Positions 44,850-57,349 of a stretch of DNA of 64,000 nt are shown one piece after another. Source of the DNA: Tipula vernalis (lineage: Eukaryota > Arthropoda > Insecta > Diptera > Tipulidae); NCBI GenBank assembly GCA_958295665.1, contig OY282558.1, positions 70,110,789 through 70,174,788 of the forward strand, written 5' to 3'. A program made the translations under genes and the position numbers. The notes under the pieces are model-generated. The model ran no database searches. It was not told where the DNA came from and saw only the letters and a list, made by a program, of their open reading frames with translations. Positions within the stretch are counted from its first letter, which is position 1. Each line of letters begins with the position of its first letter.

Positions 44850-46195
44850 GTTTTCCTTTCTCTCATACGATTATTCGTTTAAATTGTCCGAGATTTCCAG
44901 GATGCATCGTTATAGACTAGAGGTGGTTTCTTTTCTTTCTTGTAGACACAATGGTTAAGTTTATAATTTTTCACTGGTCGCCATCTTAGCACAGCGAAAA
45001 TTAACGGATTAAGGTATAAACAAAACAAGAGCGATAACTATAAGCGACGACCTCAAAATTCATTTGTCTGCTTGCGATATGGTTTTAGTAAACACAATAA
45101 GAGCGTCAGCGACCGACGACAATATAACAAACAACATAACCCTAAAAATCGTCACACTATAGCTCAAATAATTTTTTTTCAAACGTTATTATGTTTAATG
45201 AATTAAAAAAAATATTTTAATTAAATTTGGCGATTAAATTTACGTTGTTGGTTGTTGAGGGAGCAAACATTTAGGATAGAAAAAAATTGCCAGATAAAAA
45301 TTTGTAACTACCAACACAAAGGCGCAAAAAACAGTTAGTAACATTCCAGGGCTGGCGGAAGTAGAAGTGCAAGACATGTGGTTTCACCCTGCCTATAAAC
45401 CATACAGTTATTGCAAACAATATTTAATTGCAGTGTTATCTCTCTAGCTGATGAAACTGAAAGTAACTGATTATAATTTAAGATACACAAAGTCTTGTGT
45501 GACGCATGCTAATAAACTGCAACTTGTCAAAATAGTTTCTTGCATTATATCGTCTCAAGTAAATGTTATAAAATAAAAAATAAAAATATCGTAAAACACA
45601 AATATCGCAAGCCAAAAATAATGCATATGTCATGAAGAATGCATGTTAAATAAGTTGACGCACGCGAAACATATAAAATATGCACCTTTGATGATATACA
45701 TATGCAATATTTTTCACTTCTTTCGCTTCGATGCTTTTTCGATAGAATAACAGTATTTTAATACTATACGTCATTTTAAATTATTATATTTTTATCAAAG
45801 GAATACAGGAATTCTATCGAAGCGAAAAAATGATAGTTACAACATGTCACTCGTACCGCGAATATTAAATGGCAAATATTTGCCATTGACTTAAATATAC
45901 ATACTACAAAACTCCCATTATAAATTGTTCACATATCGTAAAAGCAATTAAATTCGTGACGAATGCGGCATTCCTTGCAGTGAGGATTGTCGTGTGCGAT
46001 CTGCGATGGTAGTTGCATACGAAAACATGTGACTTTATATTTCATGCACATTTTTCTATCTGATGATATTTTTGACAGAAAAAAGACTCCCATATTTTTA
46101 TTACGATATTTTTTTCTCGAAAATAATGTACATATAGTTTGCCAAAGTAAATTTGATACCGTTAAGTATGAGATGATAACATCGCTCAAATGATT
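44850..46195. other. no gene seen; partial MITE trace and a hairpin
   Basis: 44965-45007 resembles the ends of the CCAGCGAAAAATT MITE family (TTTATAATTTTTCACTGGTC). A weak inverted motif TTCGATAGAA lies at 45738 and 45811-45828. The rest is AT-rich and unassigned. Confidence 0.4.
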
Positions 46196-46199
46196 TCAG

Positions 46200-46560
46200 G
46201 GATAAAACGTTCAATGTTGCCTTGCAATCAATGTACTAATTGTTTGTGGTTTGTTTTCATAGCACAATGACTTCACATAAACCCATAAAAAATGTCTAAC
46301 GGTAATAAATTACATGACCTTGGTGGTCAATTGACCGAACCTTTTATCGAAATATTGAATCCTCTTTCATTTGCTGCCCAGGCACCATTTTGTTGTCCAC
46401 CAATTTTTGAAAAGAAAAATTGATTGAGCGTTGCTCTGTAATGAATTCCGTTGACTGTACCATTTTGTATGTAAAATCCCCCTGCAAAATTCGTTCCAAA
46501 GAGTTCAAGTTACGATGTTATGATCCATGCTACGATGTGTGGAATATGGTATCTAAATAT
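46200..46560 (-). pseudogene. Tc1/mariner-superfamily transposase fossil
   Basis: The minus strand gives GGFYIQNGTVNGIHYRA and NQFFFSKI, then after a gap NGAWAA and GSVN.PPRSCNLLPLDIF. This matches the pattern ..VNGERYR.ML..F... ..DGA..H... PPRSCDLTPLDFFLWG of an IS630-like family common in insects. Stops and indels throughout. No ends found. Confidence 0.6.
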
Positions 46561-46709
46561 ACTTTACATTGAATAAAAAATTCATCGTAATTTACGAATG
46601 GTTTGAAAAAGCGCCTTAAGTGAACAATATTGAAGTAAGCAAATGCTGTAACGAAAATTTGCTATATGAAGTAATATGGAAATAGAGTCTATTATTATTA
46701 ATATTATTA

Positions 46710-46832
46710 TTGGAGGGCCATGCGGGCGATCAGCCACTTCGCACTGCGACCTAAAAGATCTATTGTGCTGGACCCTGCTTAATTATCCGTCCAGTCAATA
46801 TTCAGGTTCTTAATGAACCTGACAATACTAGC
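46710..46832. repeat. GC-rich unidentified sequence left of the MITE
   Basis: 46710-46832 and its probable continuation at 47087-47165 are clearly more GC-rich than the surroundings. They look like one repeat interrupted by the MITE. Family not recognised. Confidence 0.35.
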
Positions 46833-47086
46833 TGCGTTTTTTTATTCGCTCCGGATAGCTGCTATCGAGAGCCGTCATTTTTCTACGCCTAAATTTAAAT
46901 TTGACGCGCTATTTATTGGTAAACTAAACTTATTTAACATCAAACTATCATTTTTAATTCAATTGTTTACCAAAAACTTCATATAAAAAATATTTGGCTC
47001 TACCTATTTATACGGAGCGCTATCGGGAGCCATTTTTTATATAACGGCTCTCGATAGCAGCTATTCGGAGCGAATAAAAAAACGCA
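46833..47086. mobile_element. 254 bp MITE with ~45 bp inverted repeats
   Basis: The ends TGCGTTTTTTTATTCGCTCC and the complement of ..GGAGCGAATAAAAAAACGCA match. Similarity continues through ATAGCTGCTATCGAGAGCCG on both sides. A related block, GGAGCGCTATCGGGAGCC, lies at 47015-47033. No coding capacity and no clear target duplication. Confidence 0.85.
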
Positions 47087-47165
47087 ACAACTGCCTCCCG
47101 GTACGTGATACATACTATCTGGGCTTATTGCTCTCCCTCCTAGATGTTTACTACAGCATATATTA

Positions 47166-47753
47166 GAGTCTAAATCATCTTGATTTTTATTTATTAAAAT
47201 CGTAATGATTGTTTGATTTTTATATATTTGATTAATTTGGACAGTTTTATCATTTTAAATACCAGAAATTTGTGTATCAGAAATTAATCCAATGTTACCA
47301 AAAATATAAATGTGTTTTTGAATTTTAGCTTGTATTTATAATTTAAAACATGGTAAATATGGTTTAATATAATTTGAAAAATTTTTAGTAACTCAAATTT
47401 TTTGCACAGTTTTCTGGCATTTTTAATGATAAAACTCTTCCAAATTAATCATACTCGTATATACTAAAATCGCACGTTAAACAACGTAATGGTTTGATTC
47501 AATTTTCCATTCATTACAATTTTAATAAATTAAAATGAATTAGACTCTATTACCATATAACTTCACATGCAAATTTTTGTTACAGCGATTGCTTACTTCA
47601 ATATTATCCGCTAGAGCACACCATACCAGTCCAATCGTCAGTTGTATATAGTTTGTTGTTTGATTTCGCACATCTCCAGTAGCAAAGTGTGGCTAAGAGG
47701 ATTTTTCATGATAATTGTTTCGGCTAATAACCACACATTTGTTTTTCTGTATA
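47166..47753. other. no gene seen
   Basis: AT-rich sequence without recognised features. Confidence 0.45.
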
Positions 47754-48130
47754 CGGGATGTCCCAGAAGTGTAGGATCAAATGAAGTAGGGTGTTAGGGG
47801 AGGTCATTTCTAACCAAAATAGTTTTATCGAATTGTCGATGGTTCAAAAGTTATTTTGTTTTTTAATACGACCTTGAAGAGCGTACCTTTCTAATAAAAT
47901 CAGTTTTATAAACTCTATTATCTCCTGTCAAATAAAAACAATGGTTTTGTAAAGTCTTTTTGTTTCCCAAAAATTTTAGTTGATTTTTAAGTGACGCTGA
48001 CGGAAAAATAATGTACTATAAAAAGTTGATCAACTATCAGAAAAACTTGCAACACTAATGCAAATTCTAAAATAGTATCACGCAAAGGGGTATTCAAAAC
48101 AAAATGTTTCTATCAATTTTTTTTACAAAG

Positions 48131-48639
48131 TTAAGTGGTGACCAGCGAAAAATTACAAACTTAACAATTAAGAGTTATGAAAACTTAAAAATGCGGTAAA
48201 AAATTAACGTCACATAAGAAATTTAACGAAGCTTCGTTAAATTAGATCTGTCACTTAAGAAAAATTAAGAATGCGTGATTTTGCGTCCAAACTTTAGAAA
48301 TATGTCAAATTCAAATACATTTTTAATGTAGCAGATACAAAGTATTTTATTTCATAGGATTTTATTTCTATTTATTGGTAAACTCTGCCGAATTTTTTTT
48401 TGAAATGGTAAAAATGAGAAAATTTTGTATTTATGAATAATAATAACCCCATTTTGGTTGCAGGTAAAGAATAACAATTTGTAATTTATTTTTACCATTC
48501 TGTTACACAATAAAATAGTTTAAAATATTCAAGTTTATTTCATTAGAATTACAGAAAGTTTGGTGGAAATTAAGTGTCGAAAAACAATGGTTCCACTAAA
48601 ATTCTTAAGTTTATAATTTTTCGCTGGTTGAGCCTTAAG
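48131..48639. mobile_element. MITE with CCAGCGAAAAATTA ends, copy A
   Basis: The ends TTAAGTGGTGACCAGCGAAA and the complement of TTTCGCTGGTTGAGCCTTAA match. Next to the left end is a 22 bp perfect palindrome with core TTTAACGAAGCTTCGTTAAA (48221-48242). Related copies lie at 54590-54870 (inverted) and 54872-55345. It is inserted in the Tc1/mariner-like element. Confidence 0.8.
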
Positions 48640-49299
48640 TCATGTTATTAAAAAATGCGCTTAACAAAATTTCGAGTGCTAAAATTTGTGAGTTCACGCT
48701 CAAACTCCCACTAGATTTACGTGAAAATATATACGTAAGTATATTGAATTATTTTACACCTGTTAGATGAGTTTGAGAAACCTCTGCAGATAGCCAAGGT
48801 ACAATCGTGACAGTATTTTTGAGTCAAAAATACCACACCGTTGCCAAACTTTTGGTGCAAAAAGTCAATAAATTATGCTACTTTGGGATTGGTGGACGAA
48901 CATTTGAGAATAAATGGGGAGATGTGTCCAGTATAGCCGAATCATGTAAAATGAAATTTAAAATTTTTATAATTATTGTAGTATCCGTGAACCGTGAGCA
49001 TAAGTAATTACGGTTCTGACCTAATGTCTAAGCCTGCTCTATATGCGGTTTAAAAATCTGTATCACTCATAGGCGATCACATCGAAGATTCCACCTTGAG
49101 CCTATTGTGTATAGTCGCACGACAAAACCGGTGATCAAAGTAACCTGTTGCAATTTTTTTAAACAAATCTAGTAACGCGAATTAAACAAAATTTGTTGTA
49201 TATAAACGAAAAACATTTTGTAATTTATATTAGTTCGATACATACTCGACCGTTAGTAATTAAAAAGTCAATTAGCAATGCTGCTTATTTTGGGTGTAA

Positions 49300-49700
49300 T
49301 GGAAAATCTGCAATTTTTGAACAACGTTTTATGGAGCGACGAAACATGTTTTAAAAAAGTAGGGTTATCAAAATCCACAATTTGCATTACTGCGGGCTCG
49401 TGTAAATCCAAAAGTTACGCGGCGTAATCATTTCCAACACCTATTTGGAGTGAACATATGGGCGGGAATAGTTGATTTCAAATTGATTTAACCATTTGAA
49501 CTATACCACGTCGGATAAACGTTGAAGTCTATCTCGCGTCGAAATATGTAGCGCGGCACGATGGAGCTACTCCTTACTTTGCACGAGTAGCGAGACAGCA
49601 CCTCAATCCTTTAGATTTTTTTCTGTGGGGTTATTTTAAAGGGCTGGTTTATGAAAGAGAAAATCAAACAGACCAAGCAGTAGATGCGGTAAATTAAAAT
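49300..49700 (+). pseudogene. transposase remnant of the 47754-49956 element
   Basis: FLNNVLWSDETCF (first Asp), then GVNIWAG-like SEHMGGNS, RHDGATPYFARVARQHL (second Asp in HDGA) and LDFFLWGYFKGLVYE. This is the IS630/Tc1-like layout, but a segment with the W.ARSPDL motif is missing between HL and NPLDFFLW, so the catalytic spacing is destroyed. Several stops. Confidence 0.75.
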
Positions 49701-49956
49701 TAATAAAGAAAAAATCATCGCTATATAGAACTCGGAATTTTGTCAAGTGCCTTTTTTAATAAATACGAATTACTTTGTAAAAAAATTGATAAAAAACATT
49801 TTTTTTTGAATACCAAAAAATTCACCAAAATATCCTACAAGTGGAATAAATTTTAAACCATCAACAATTCGATAAAACTTTATTTGGCTATTTTGGTTAG
49901 AAATGACCTCCTCTATCACCCTACTTCATTTGACTCTATACTTCTGGGACACCCTG

Positions 49957-50281
49957 TAAAAAATATAAAAAAACGCAACGGCAGCTCGATTAAAAAAAAA
50001 TGGTATGAGACAGAAGTGAAACTTAAAGTGCCTAATTGAACGCAAATATCTAGTTGAGAATTTGAATTTGTTGGTCCATCTTGTCCTAAATTAAATTTCG
50101 CTGATATAGACATGAATTTGTTTCGCGCGAATTTGATTTGTTTTCAGTATACATATGTATTGGGCCCAAGGCAACAAGCTTTTGAAAACTGAATTACAAC
50201 AGTCGAGCAAAATTGGTTTATTTTAAAGAATTTTGATGTCGCGGATTTGGTTCATATTGAGGATGAATTGATATTTCGCCA
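49957..50281. other. no gene seen
   Basis: Unassigned flank; the minus frame at 49916-50113 runs out of the element end and is not a gene. Confidence 0.4.
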
Positions 50282-50345
50282 TCAATAGCGTAACTACAAA
50301 TTTCGGGCGCCCCGCAAAATTTTTCTAGGGCCCCTAAAATGCTTC
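50282..50345 (+). repeat. possible transposon end (GCGTAACTA type)
   Basis: CAATAGCGTAACTACAAATT followed by GGGCGCCCC and AGGGCCCC resembles, in inverse orientation, the sequence ending TAGTTACGCCACTG at 58790. Such ends are common in insect DNA transposons. Pairing is not proven. Confidence 0.35.
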
Positions 50346-50499
50346 TTGTACATAGGAACAAGTAAAGCTTTTAGTTAGAAACTTATTTCTTCCTATTATC
50401 TATCCAGCCTTGATTTCGAGAGTATAGGCGGTACAGTACAATGACTTCAAATAAAACGAAATTTCTTGCAATCAACTCAATGATATGACGATTTCTAAA

Positions 50500-51200
50500 T
50501 ATATCAATTAAGCATTACAAATTTGAAGAAATAATCTCAAAAATGTCGAATTTTCAAAGTATCTTAAATATTCTAGAAAGTACTGAAATATGGAATTATC
50601 AATAGTAAGTATGTAGAACCAAAGGAAATGTTATACGCGTATCAATCACCACCATGTAAAACGTAAATAATTTGATCATTCTTAATTAATTTCAAATAAC
50701 CTAGGAAACTTAATCGAATAATCCTGGAAAAGTCGAAAAACTAGGAAAATTTCTCAAGTGAATCTCGATTGATCTCGAACAATTCGAATAATACCGAAAA
50801 ATTTGGATATTAATGAATAATTTCGGAAAGGCTGTAAAAATTTAGAAAACTCACGAAAATTTCGAAAATCCATTTAAATATCGATCTATTTCTCAAGTAA
50901 CTTAATGTTACTAGTACTACAAAGCAAAATGCTACTAACCAAGTTAGGACTAAGCTCAACAAAACGATATGCAATAAGAATGAAACCCTCAAATAGTACC
51001 GGATAATATCGTAAATACCAAACAATCATATTCTTCGATTAGCATAACATCGAACTATAATTTACACCCGCCAATCTCAAAAATTCTCGAATAATCTGCT
51101 TCGTAACACTGAATTACCAATTAAGTCTCGAACATCACGTATTCCATTTCCATGCTACACTCAACACTCCAACAATCTCGAGAAATTTTAAAAAGTGATT
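50500..51200. repeat. degenerate AATTTCGAAAA-rich repeat
   Basis: Motifs such as TCGAAAATTT, TCTCGAA and AATTTCGAAAATCC recur irregularly through 700 bp. The complement resembles 29230-29650. Minus frames here (for example 50810-51025) are unconvincing. Confidence 0.45.
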
Positions 51201-51540
51201 AAAACATGAAATCCGAGAAAAGGGGAAATGAAACAAGAGAACCCGCCGAAAACCTTTTGTTTGTTGACACCATACAGTTTTTCAAAATAAACCTGGTTTA
51301 CCGGTAATTTTAGTTTTTTATTTATCGGTTACCAGTAAATAAAAAAGATTCGGTAATTCAGAAACTATAAATCGAATGAATTCATTATAGAGACTGGCTG
51401 ATTTGGCTTAGGTATCCGTTGATTCTCTTGCTAAAGACAAATACGCTCCTATATAATGAGGGTAACAAGAAATTGTTTTCCGTTACTGTTAAGTATTTTT
51501 CGAGGTAGAAAGTTTCGACAATTTTTCACTTTTGCAAAAG

Positions 51541-51705
51541 AAATTTAATCTGTTGTCAATCACATTCAATTTTTTGCAAATCAAATTCAACCTTTTCTAA
51601 TCAAAATTTGATTTATAAAAGGTTGAATTTGTTTGACAAAAGGCTTAATTTGATTTGTGAAAGGTTGATTTTGAAGTGCGAAAGAGGTTAATTTGGAGTG
51701 CACAG
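51541..51705. repeat. 21-22 bp minisatellite with an internal inversion
   Basis: AAAAGGTTGAATTT-like units start at 51617, 51638, 51660 and 51681. To the left the units are inverted (CAAATTCAACCTTTTC). This makes a near-perfect palindrome, 51582-51607 against 51607-51631. Confidence 0.8.
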
Positions 51706-53699
51706 CATATATTACAAATAAATCAACCCAGCAAACTAAAATCGTTATCATTTGATGTCGAAAGCCTTTAATTTCAAACAAGTTTCTTCTAAATATCTGT
51801 CAGTACCTAAAGCCATTTTTATTTCTATAGAGTCAGATCACGTGTAGTTAATCTTACATTCACTTCATTTTCTGCAGGCTGTCTTAAGAAAATATTTAAT
51901 AGCAACAGGAACGATTTCTTCTTTCTCTAAAAACTAGACACCAACGTCTTTTCTTAAAAATTTCCTAGAAATGTTCCGTTCTACAAATTTGAAAGGGTAG
52001 TCTACTTTAAGCTTAATCTGACCTACCACATATCATAGTATAAATACATATAGTACTACCATCATACAAAAAAAATATTTAATCGGTGAAATTCCAGATG
52101 TCGCGTCGATCGTATATAAAATTAATATACAAACTTTGGCCATCGCCTAAATGTTTGTATGGTTAATTGAACATACAACAGAAATTCGAATTGTTCACGT
52201 GTAGTTTTATCCTACTCTAACACTTAGTAACGAATAAACATATGTTCATAGCCGACTACACAATACATCCTTTTAATACACATTTTAATTGTGTATTTTT
52301 GTTGTACGTACTACTCAAACATAATTTTTGTTTTTTTTTAATACTGAAGGTCATTGCCTAAAACTGACCAAAATGGCAATAAAAATCAATTTGTCATTTT
52401 TTAATTTCAACTCAATTTTTTATTTTATTTAAAATTTTCACTAATTATTTTTATTTTTATATTTTAATAAATACATAATTGAATATGTAGATATGTAATT
52501 TCTATTGAGCAAAAAATTGTTTAGGAATGAGAAAAGATAATTTTTATTTTTGCGGTTCACACGGTCATTGACCTTTTGTATTTTGTTTTGGTAGCATAAA
52601 CATTTTAAGTAAATACAATGAAATCCATTTCAAAATAACAAAACAAAAGTTAAATATTAGTAGAATTTTAGTTTTCGCTTTCTTCTAAATTGAAAAATTT
52701 TATTTTGATGCCTTTTCGGTTGCTTGAGTTCATCATTTTTTTTGCTTTAAGCTAAGACGTATAAATTCAGCAATTATATATTTGGTAATACGAGCAGTGT
52801 CCGCATCACTTAATCGATGTGGATATTTCCCGTGAATAAACTTCGTAAAAAGTTTGTCAAGAATATTTTCTTCGCAACCCATATTTGAGATATTTTTTTT
52901 AAATGTATTTAATATGTTTTCGATGAATTCTTCGAATTTGACGGAGGACACAAATTTCCATATGCAGCTGATTTCGTATTTTCAGTTACATGGGTCTTTA
53001 TTTTTAAAGAGCGTAATTTTCTCGTTCTTAATTATTTGTATATATTGTATATGCATATAACCGCAAATATTGAGCAATTGTCACAATTAAACTGTTTAGT
53101 AACTTTGTTACTGAAAAACCCTGTTAAATAAACTAGAGAGCAGATCTACATTGTCAACTTGCAGTACTAATAATAATTTAACATCTAGGAACAAAACATA
53201 TGTTTATGCATACACATATATGTAATTTTAATTTTTTTTAACTTTGTTTGTTTGTTTTTTCTTAACCACTGTTAAATTTTAACTTAAATTGGATTTATGA
53301 AAATAATTGTTTGCGATCGCAACTTAGTATGTTTTTGGTATGCGTTAGCTTCCTTTAGCTGTTGCATACATTTTTTTGTACATTTTCTTGTATTATATTC
53401 CTTATATAACTATTTAAATTAATTTAAGTTTTTCAAAAATATCGGGGCAAATGTGCTTACGAGTGAGGTCATGTAAAACTCTCACTGATCCATGCATGCT
53501 CCATTGAATAAAGTGTTTGTAGTATCTGCCACAATATTGCCTTTTCGCAGTCGTTGGTTAATATGTTATCAGAATATAAACAATTCTGGAGTGAGATTTT
53601 GCACAAAAGGCAAGAAGAGAGTTTATTTCTCTTTTTAAAAGAATAAATTTTACTCCATTTCATTCGGTCTATGTCACTTTTTCTATTGCGATCTCAGTC
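51706..53699. other. no recognised gene
   Basis: AT-rich. A 72-codon minus frame at 52733-52951 (FIENILNTFKKNI, RLSDADTARITKYIIAE) has protein-like composition but no family I recognise; it could be a piece of the P-like fossil upstream or chance. The frame at 53469-53663 is unconvincing. Confidence 0.35.
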
Positions 53700-54430
53700 A
53701 ATTATATTATGTATAAGAGCTATCTCCTTTTCTCCGCTTCGACCACGTACCTTCGTTGGTGAGAGACACAGACGAATGATAGTTGAAATAGAATATCATT
53801 TTATTTTTACTAGTTGGATCGCAATAATAAAACACATTTCTACGGAGCGAAATAGTGTTCATATTCAGTTTAACTAAAAGAGACACAAAACTAGCTTCTC
53901 GCTTTTTGTGCAAAATCCCAGCCCTGAACACTTTTAAAAAGGTGAGCGATGTCGTAAAAACAAAATATTTTTCGTGGACCAAACCTCGCCCATGGCTCCC
54001 TAAACTTGAAAATGCTTTTCTGTTTGTACTACCTTGATCATATTTGATACCAACTATTTGCAAACCGGTTTTATGAACTTTGTTGACAACTGTTTCTGTT
54101 CCGTTAGTCGTCTTTTGGTGAACCCATGTAATAACCGACTACTTGTTTCCAATTGCGGTTGAGTGCACGTAGCATAAATACAAATGCTTTGTCGGAAATC
54201 AAATTGCCCCTTCCAAGTTCACCAACGTCCTGGTATCCATGGATTAGGTCATCTGCTGAATTATATTCCAATTCTTTTTTTATTGATATTTTATCCATCA
54301 CAGAATGTAACGTTGATCTATTTCAATCATGCCGTCACATTTATTTTTTAAAAGACTAATTATATTCTTGGATACTCCACTTTCAAATCTTGTTAGCGAA
54401 TGCCAACGCAAAATAGTCGATATTCCTAAG
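53700..54430 (-). pseudogene. old P-element-like transposase fossil
   Basis: On the minus strand: RWHSLTRFESGVSKNII, DKISIKKELEYNS (first Asp region, family pattern DEMSIK), GYQDVGELGRGNLISDKAFVFMLRALNRNWKQ, then in another frame LQIVGIKYDQGSTNRKAFSSLG (second Asp region). These are classical THAP9/P-type core segments. The Asp of the first motif is kept but the following Glu is changed (DKIS). Frameshifts and stops. This family is different from the P-like element at 17514-24747. Confidence 0.8.
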
Positions 54431-54589
54431 TAAAACAAAAATATATGACCGAGTATTAAGTATACTATAATTTGGTTTTCATTTTAATATAACGTATGGT
54501 TACCGTAGTAGGTTGCTAGATAAGAAATGAAGAATATATACAGTGTAATACCACAATAAAACCTATAAAAGTAAAATTTAAATTGATGA

Positions 54590-55345
54590 AATTCATGAAT
54601 TGAATATAAATAAAATCGCATGAAATAAAAATCTTTGCACCTACCGCATCAAAAATGTATTTATTTTTTTTATTTATTTCTTAAGTTTGGACAGAAAATC
54701 ACTCATTCTTAATTTTTCTTAATTGACAGATCTAATTTAACGAAGCTTCGTTAAATTTCTTAAGTGACGTCAATTTTTCGCTAGGCGAGAATACACAAAT
54801 ACTATCTACCGCATTTTTAAGTTTTGTTAATTCTTAATTAGTTTATAATTTTTCGCTGGTTACCACTTAATAAATAAACTTAAAAATTAAGAATTAACAA
54901 ATCTTAAAAATGGGGTAGATAGCATTTCTGTATTCTCGCCCAGCGAAAAATTAACGTCCCTTAACAAATTTAACGAAGCTTCGTAATTTTGCATCCAAAC
55001 TTAAGAAATATGTAAATGGCTTTTTAGTTTTATTTATTTATTTAAATTTTATTTCTCTAGGCTTAACGGCGGTATCAATTTATTTGTTAATTTGAAAAAA
55101 ATTCTCTAGTGTATTTTTTCCTAAAAGGTAAAAAATGTCAACATTTTGTGATTGGCGAATTATGTAGCCCCATTTTTCTTTGCACATAAACAATAACAAT
55201 TTGCAGTTTAATAGTTTTTTTATTTTATGCCACAATAAAATAGTTTAAAATATTCAAGTGTATTTTATTAGAAGTAAAGAAAGTTTGGTTTGAAAACAAA
55301 TATCGAAAAATAATGGTTCCACTAAAATTCTTAAGTTTATAATTT
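54590..55345. mobile_element. head-to-head pair of CCAGCGAAAAATTA MITEs
   Basis: 54590-54870 is the left half of the MITE in inverse orientation. 54872-55345 is a second copy in the same orientation as copy A, ending TTTATAATTTTTTGTCG. Both hold the TTTAACGAAGCTTCGTTAAA palindrome (54736-54755; one base lost in the second at 54969-54987). The join makes a long inverted repeat centred near 54871. It sits within the P-like fossil. Confidence 0.75.
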
Positions 55346-55979
55346 TTTGTCGTGACGTTTTTGTCAAGTTCTTTTGCTTTGAAATTACCAAGTTACCGTT
55401 GGTAGATTTCAAGTATGCGGCATTAAGGCAAAAATTGAACATTGTTCAATTTTGTATACAGAACATTTTTTTGCCTTTCACGCAAAATTACATGATCTTA
55501 AAAAAGTAACAGCTATTTCAACAAATCAGCATGGAAACACGTTGCACGTATCACTGCCTTATTTCACAACTCGTGATGAAATATTTACCAGTTTGTGTCT
55601 ACTTGATTTAAAAAAAAAAAAAAAATTAAATTAATTTGGAATTTTACGACTTTAAGACTTTTTTGCCAAAATTCAATAATTTACTGTTTTTTTTACAAAA
55701 ATTAGAAAAAATTTTTGTAACGAAACGTTATGAATAATCATTTTGTGTAACTTAAAATGTGTGAATAATCATTTTGTGTAAATGAAGTATTTCCTATCTG
55801 ATTGCACAGCTATTTAAATAAAAATAAAAAATTAATTTTAAATTAATAAAATAAAATAGCTACTTATGTGAAATATTACAAATCATATTTTTAAAATTTG
55901 GTATACAAATCCTTATTCTTAAAAAAGCAGGTGATTTAAAATAAAATCCTAGAAATTACTTTTGCTCTGTTTGTGTCTA
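55346..55979. other. no gene seen
   Basis: AT-rich sequence with A-runs; no recognised feature. Confidence 0.4.
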
Positions 55980-56710
55980 TGTCGAATTTTTTTTGTGGAA
56001 TATTTGTATAAACACAAACGTTTTCACTTCTGGCCGATCTTCAAGTAAGTTGCTAATAAAATATTTTACCACAATATCCACGGATGCGAGCTTCTTTTTA
56101 GGCGAAGTGTTTAAAAGGAACCTCGAAATTTTTTTCAGTTGCTCATTTTCTTGATTGGTTTCGGTCCTCCTTCGGTGATGTGGACTGAGGAACTGAGAGG
56201 GCGATATAGGACACGCTAAAGGAACTTGTGGAATATCATAATTCCTTAGATACGTTTTTGGGGGCCCTGCTTCATATTTTAATTTGAGTGGTGGCGAGTC
56301 AGCCCTGCTCAGAGTACTGGCTCAACCTCAGAATACTCTGTGTTGGTTAATGGTTGGCGGCAAAGGTTTTTTTTAAATAGGAGCTTTGGTAGTTGTATAA
56401 AGTTTTAGATTTATTAATCTTTGACAAGCAACGTCGTTGTATTTGCCTTTACATTTACAAACAAAACTATTAAATATTTTATTAAGCGCCGTTCTTTTCA
56501 AAACTTTTGTATACCCAGTTATTTTAATCTCATTGACACAGAAGTGTTTTTCACAAAATGTAATATATAGTATTTTGAACACTCTTGGAGTTTATCCCAC
56601 ACACAACCATGCTTCAACCAAACTTTACAGCGATTGCAATGTGGCACAATAAAAAATGTTCTTGTGGCATTGGTGCCGTTTTTGTTTAAATAAGTTTTAT
56701 AAACACACAC
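55980..56710 (-). pseudogene. THAP-domain and linker remnant of the P-like fossil
   Basis: Two minus frames together show the second half of a THAP finger: FFIVPHCNRCKVWLKHG and LQECSKYYI in one, FCEKHFCVNEIKIT and KVLKRTALNKIF in the other. CEKHF matches the C..H pair and LK.TA.P.IF the end of THAP. Downstream, 56280-55980 has a Ser/Pro/Arg-rich linker and ENEQLKKISRFLL, like the coiled-coil linker. It reads in the same direction as 54430-53700, so together they are one eroded P-like gene. Confidence 0.6.
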
Positions 56711-57349
56711 TATTTTAATATTAATAATTTAAAAATGTAGATAAAATTTATACATACGAAACTAGTTTCAAAATACCTTTATAGAAATACTTCAAACTAT
56801 AGCGACAACTTATTTTGGTTTGTTTTACACGCACATTAATTTAGGCCGTGCCTGAATACCTTGTTAAATATTACACTCATCTAAATTATTACAGTCGTTC
56901 CCTATGATACATTTTGACAGATTCATGTGAAATATTTTACTACTGAATGTGATTTGAATATTTTATTAGCAACAGCAATCAACAAGAGCGAGAACATATT
57001 ATTTTTTACAATATTAAATAAAATATAATTTGGGTATTAACAATAATATAATTTGTTATTAACAGCTCCCACCATTCTATGCCTTGTCCCACTTGCAAGC
57101 CACAAAAAGCCATGAGTTGTAACTAACGTTGCCATCCATGCGTTTTGTGTGGTAAAAAATCTGTGACTTCGTGAAACGAATCCCCAGAAAACCTTACGTA
57201 TTTATTCGTTTCCTCATCATAACAGGATAATATTTCACATATAATCGGGTTGTGAAACCGCGGAGTATAATGAAGCCGTATTTTTTATTATTATTTTCAA
57301 TTTGATTTTATTAAAAAAAATAGGCGAGAAAATTATTACGTACAAATTA
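56711..57349. other. no gene seen
   Basis: AT-rich flank without recognised features. Confidence 0.45.

Larger units (their letters stand above)
47754..49956 (+). mobile_element. Tc1/mariner-superfamily element, GGGTGTCCCA-type ends
   Basis: The left end CGGGATGTCCCAGAAGTGTA and the complement of the right end (CAGGGTGTCCCAGAAGTATA) match over about 110 bp with scattered differences. TA flanks both sides (47752-47753 and 49957-49958). Length is 2203 bp. A degraded transposase lies near the right end and a MITE (48131-48639) is inserted in the left half. Confidence 0.85.
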
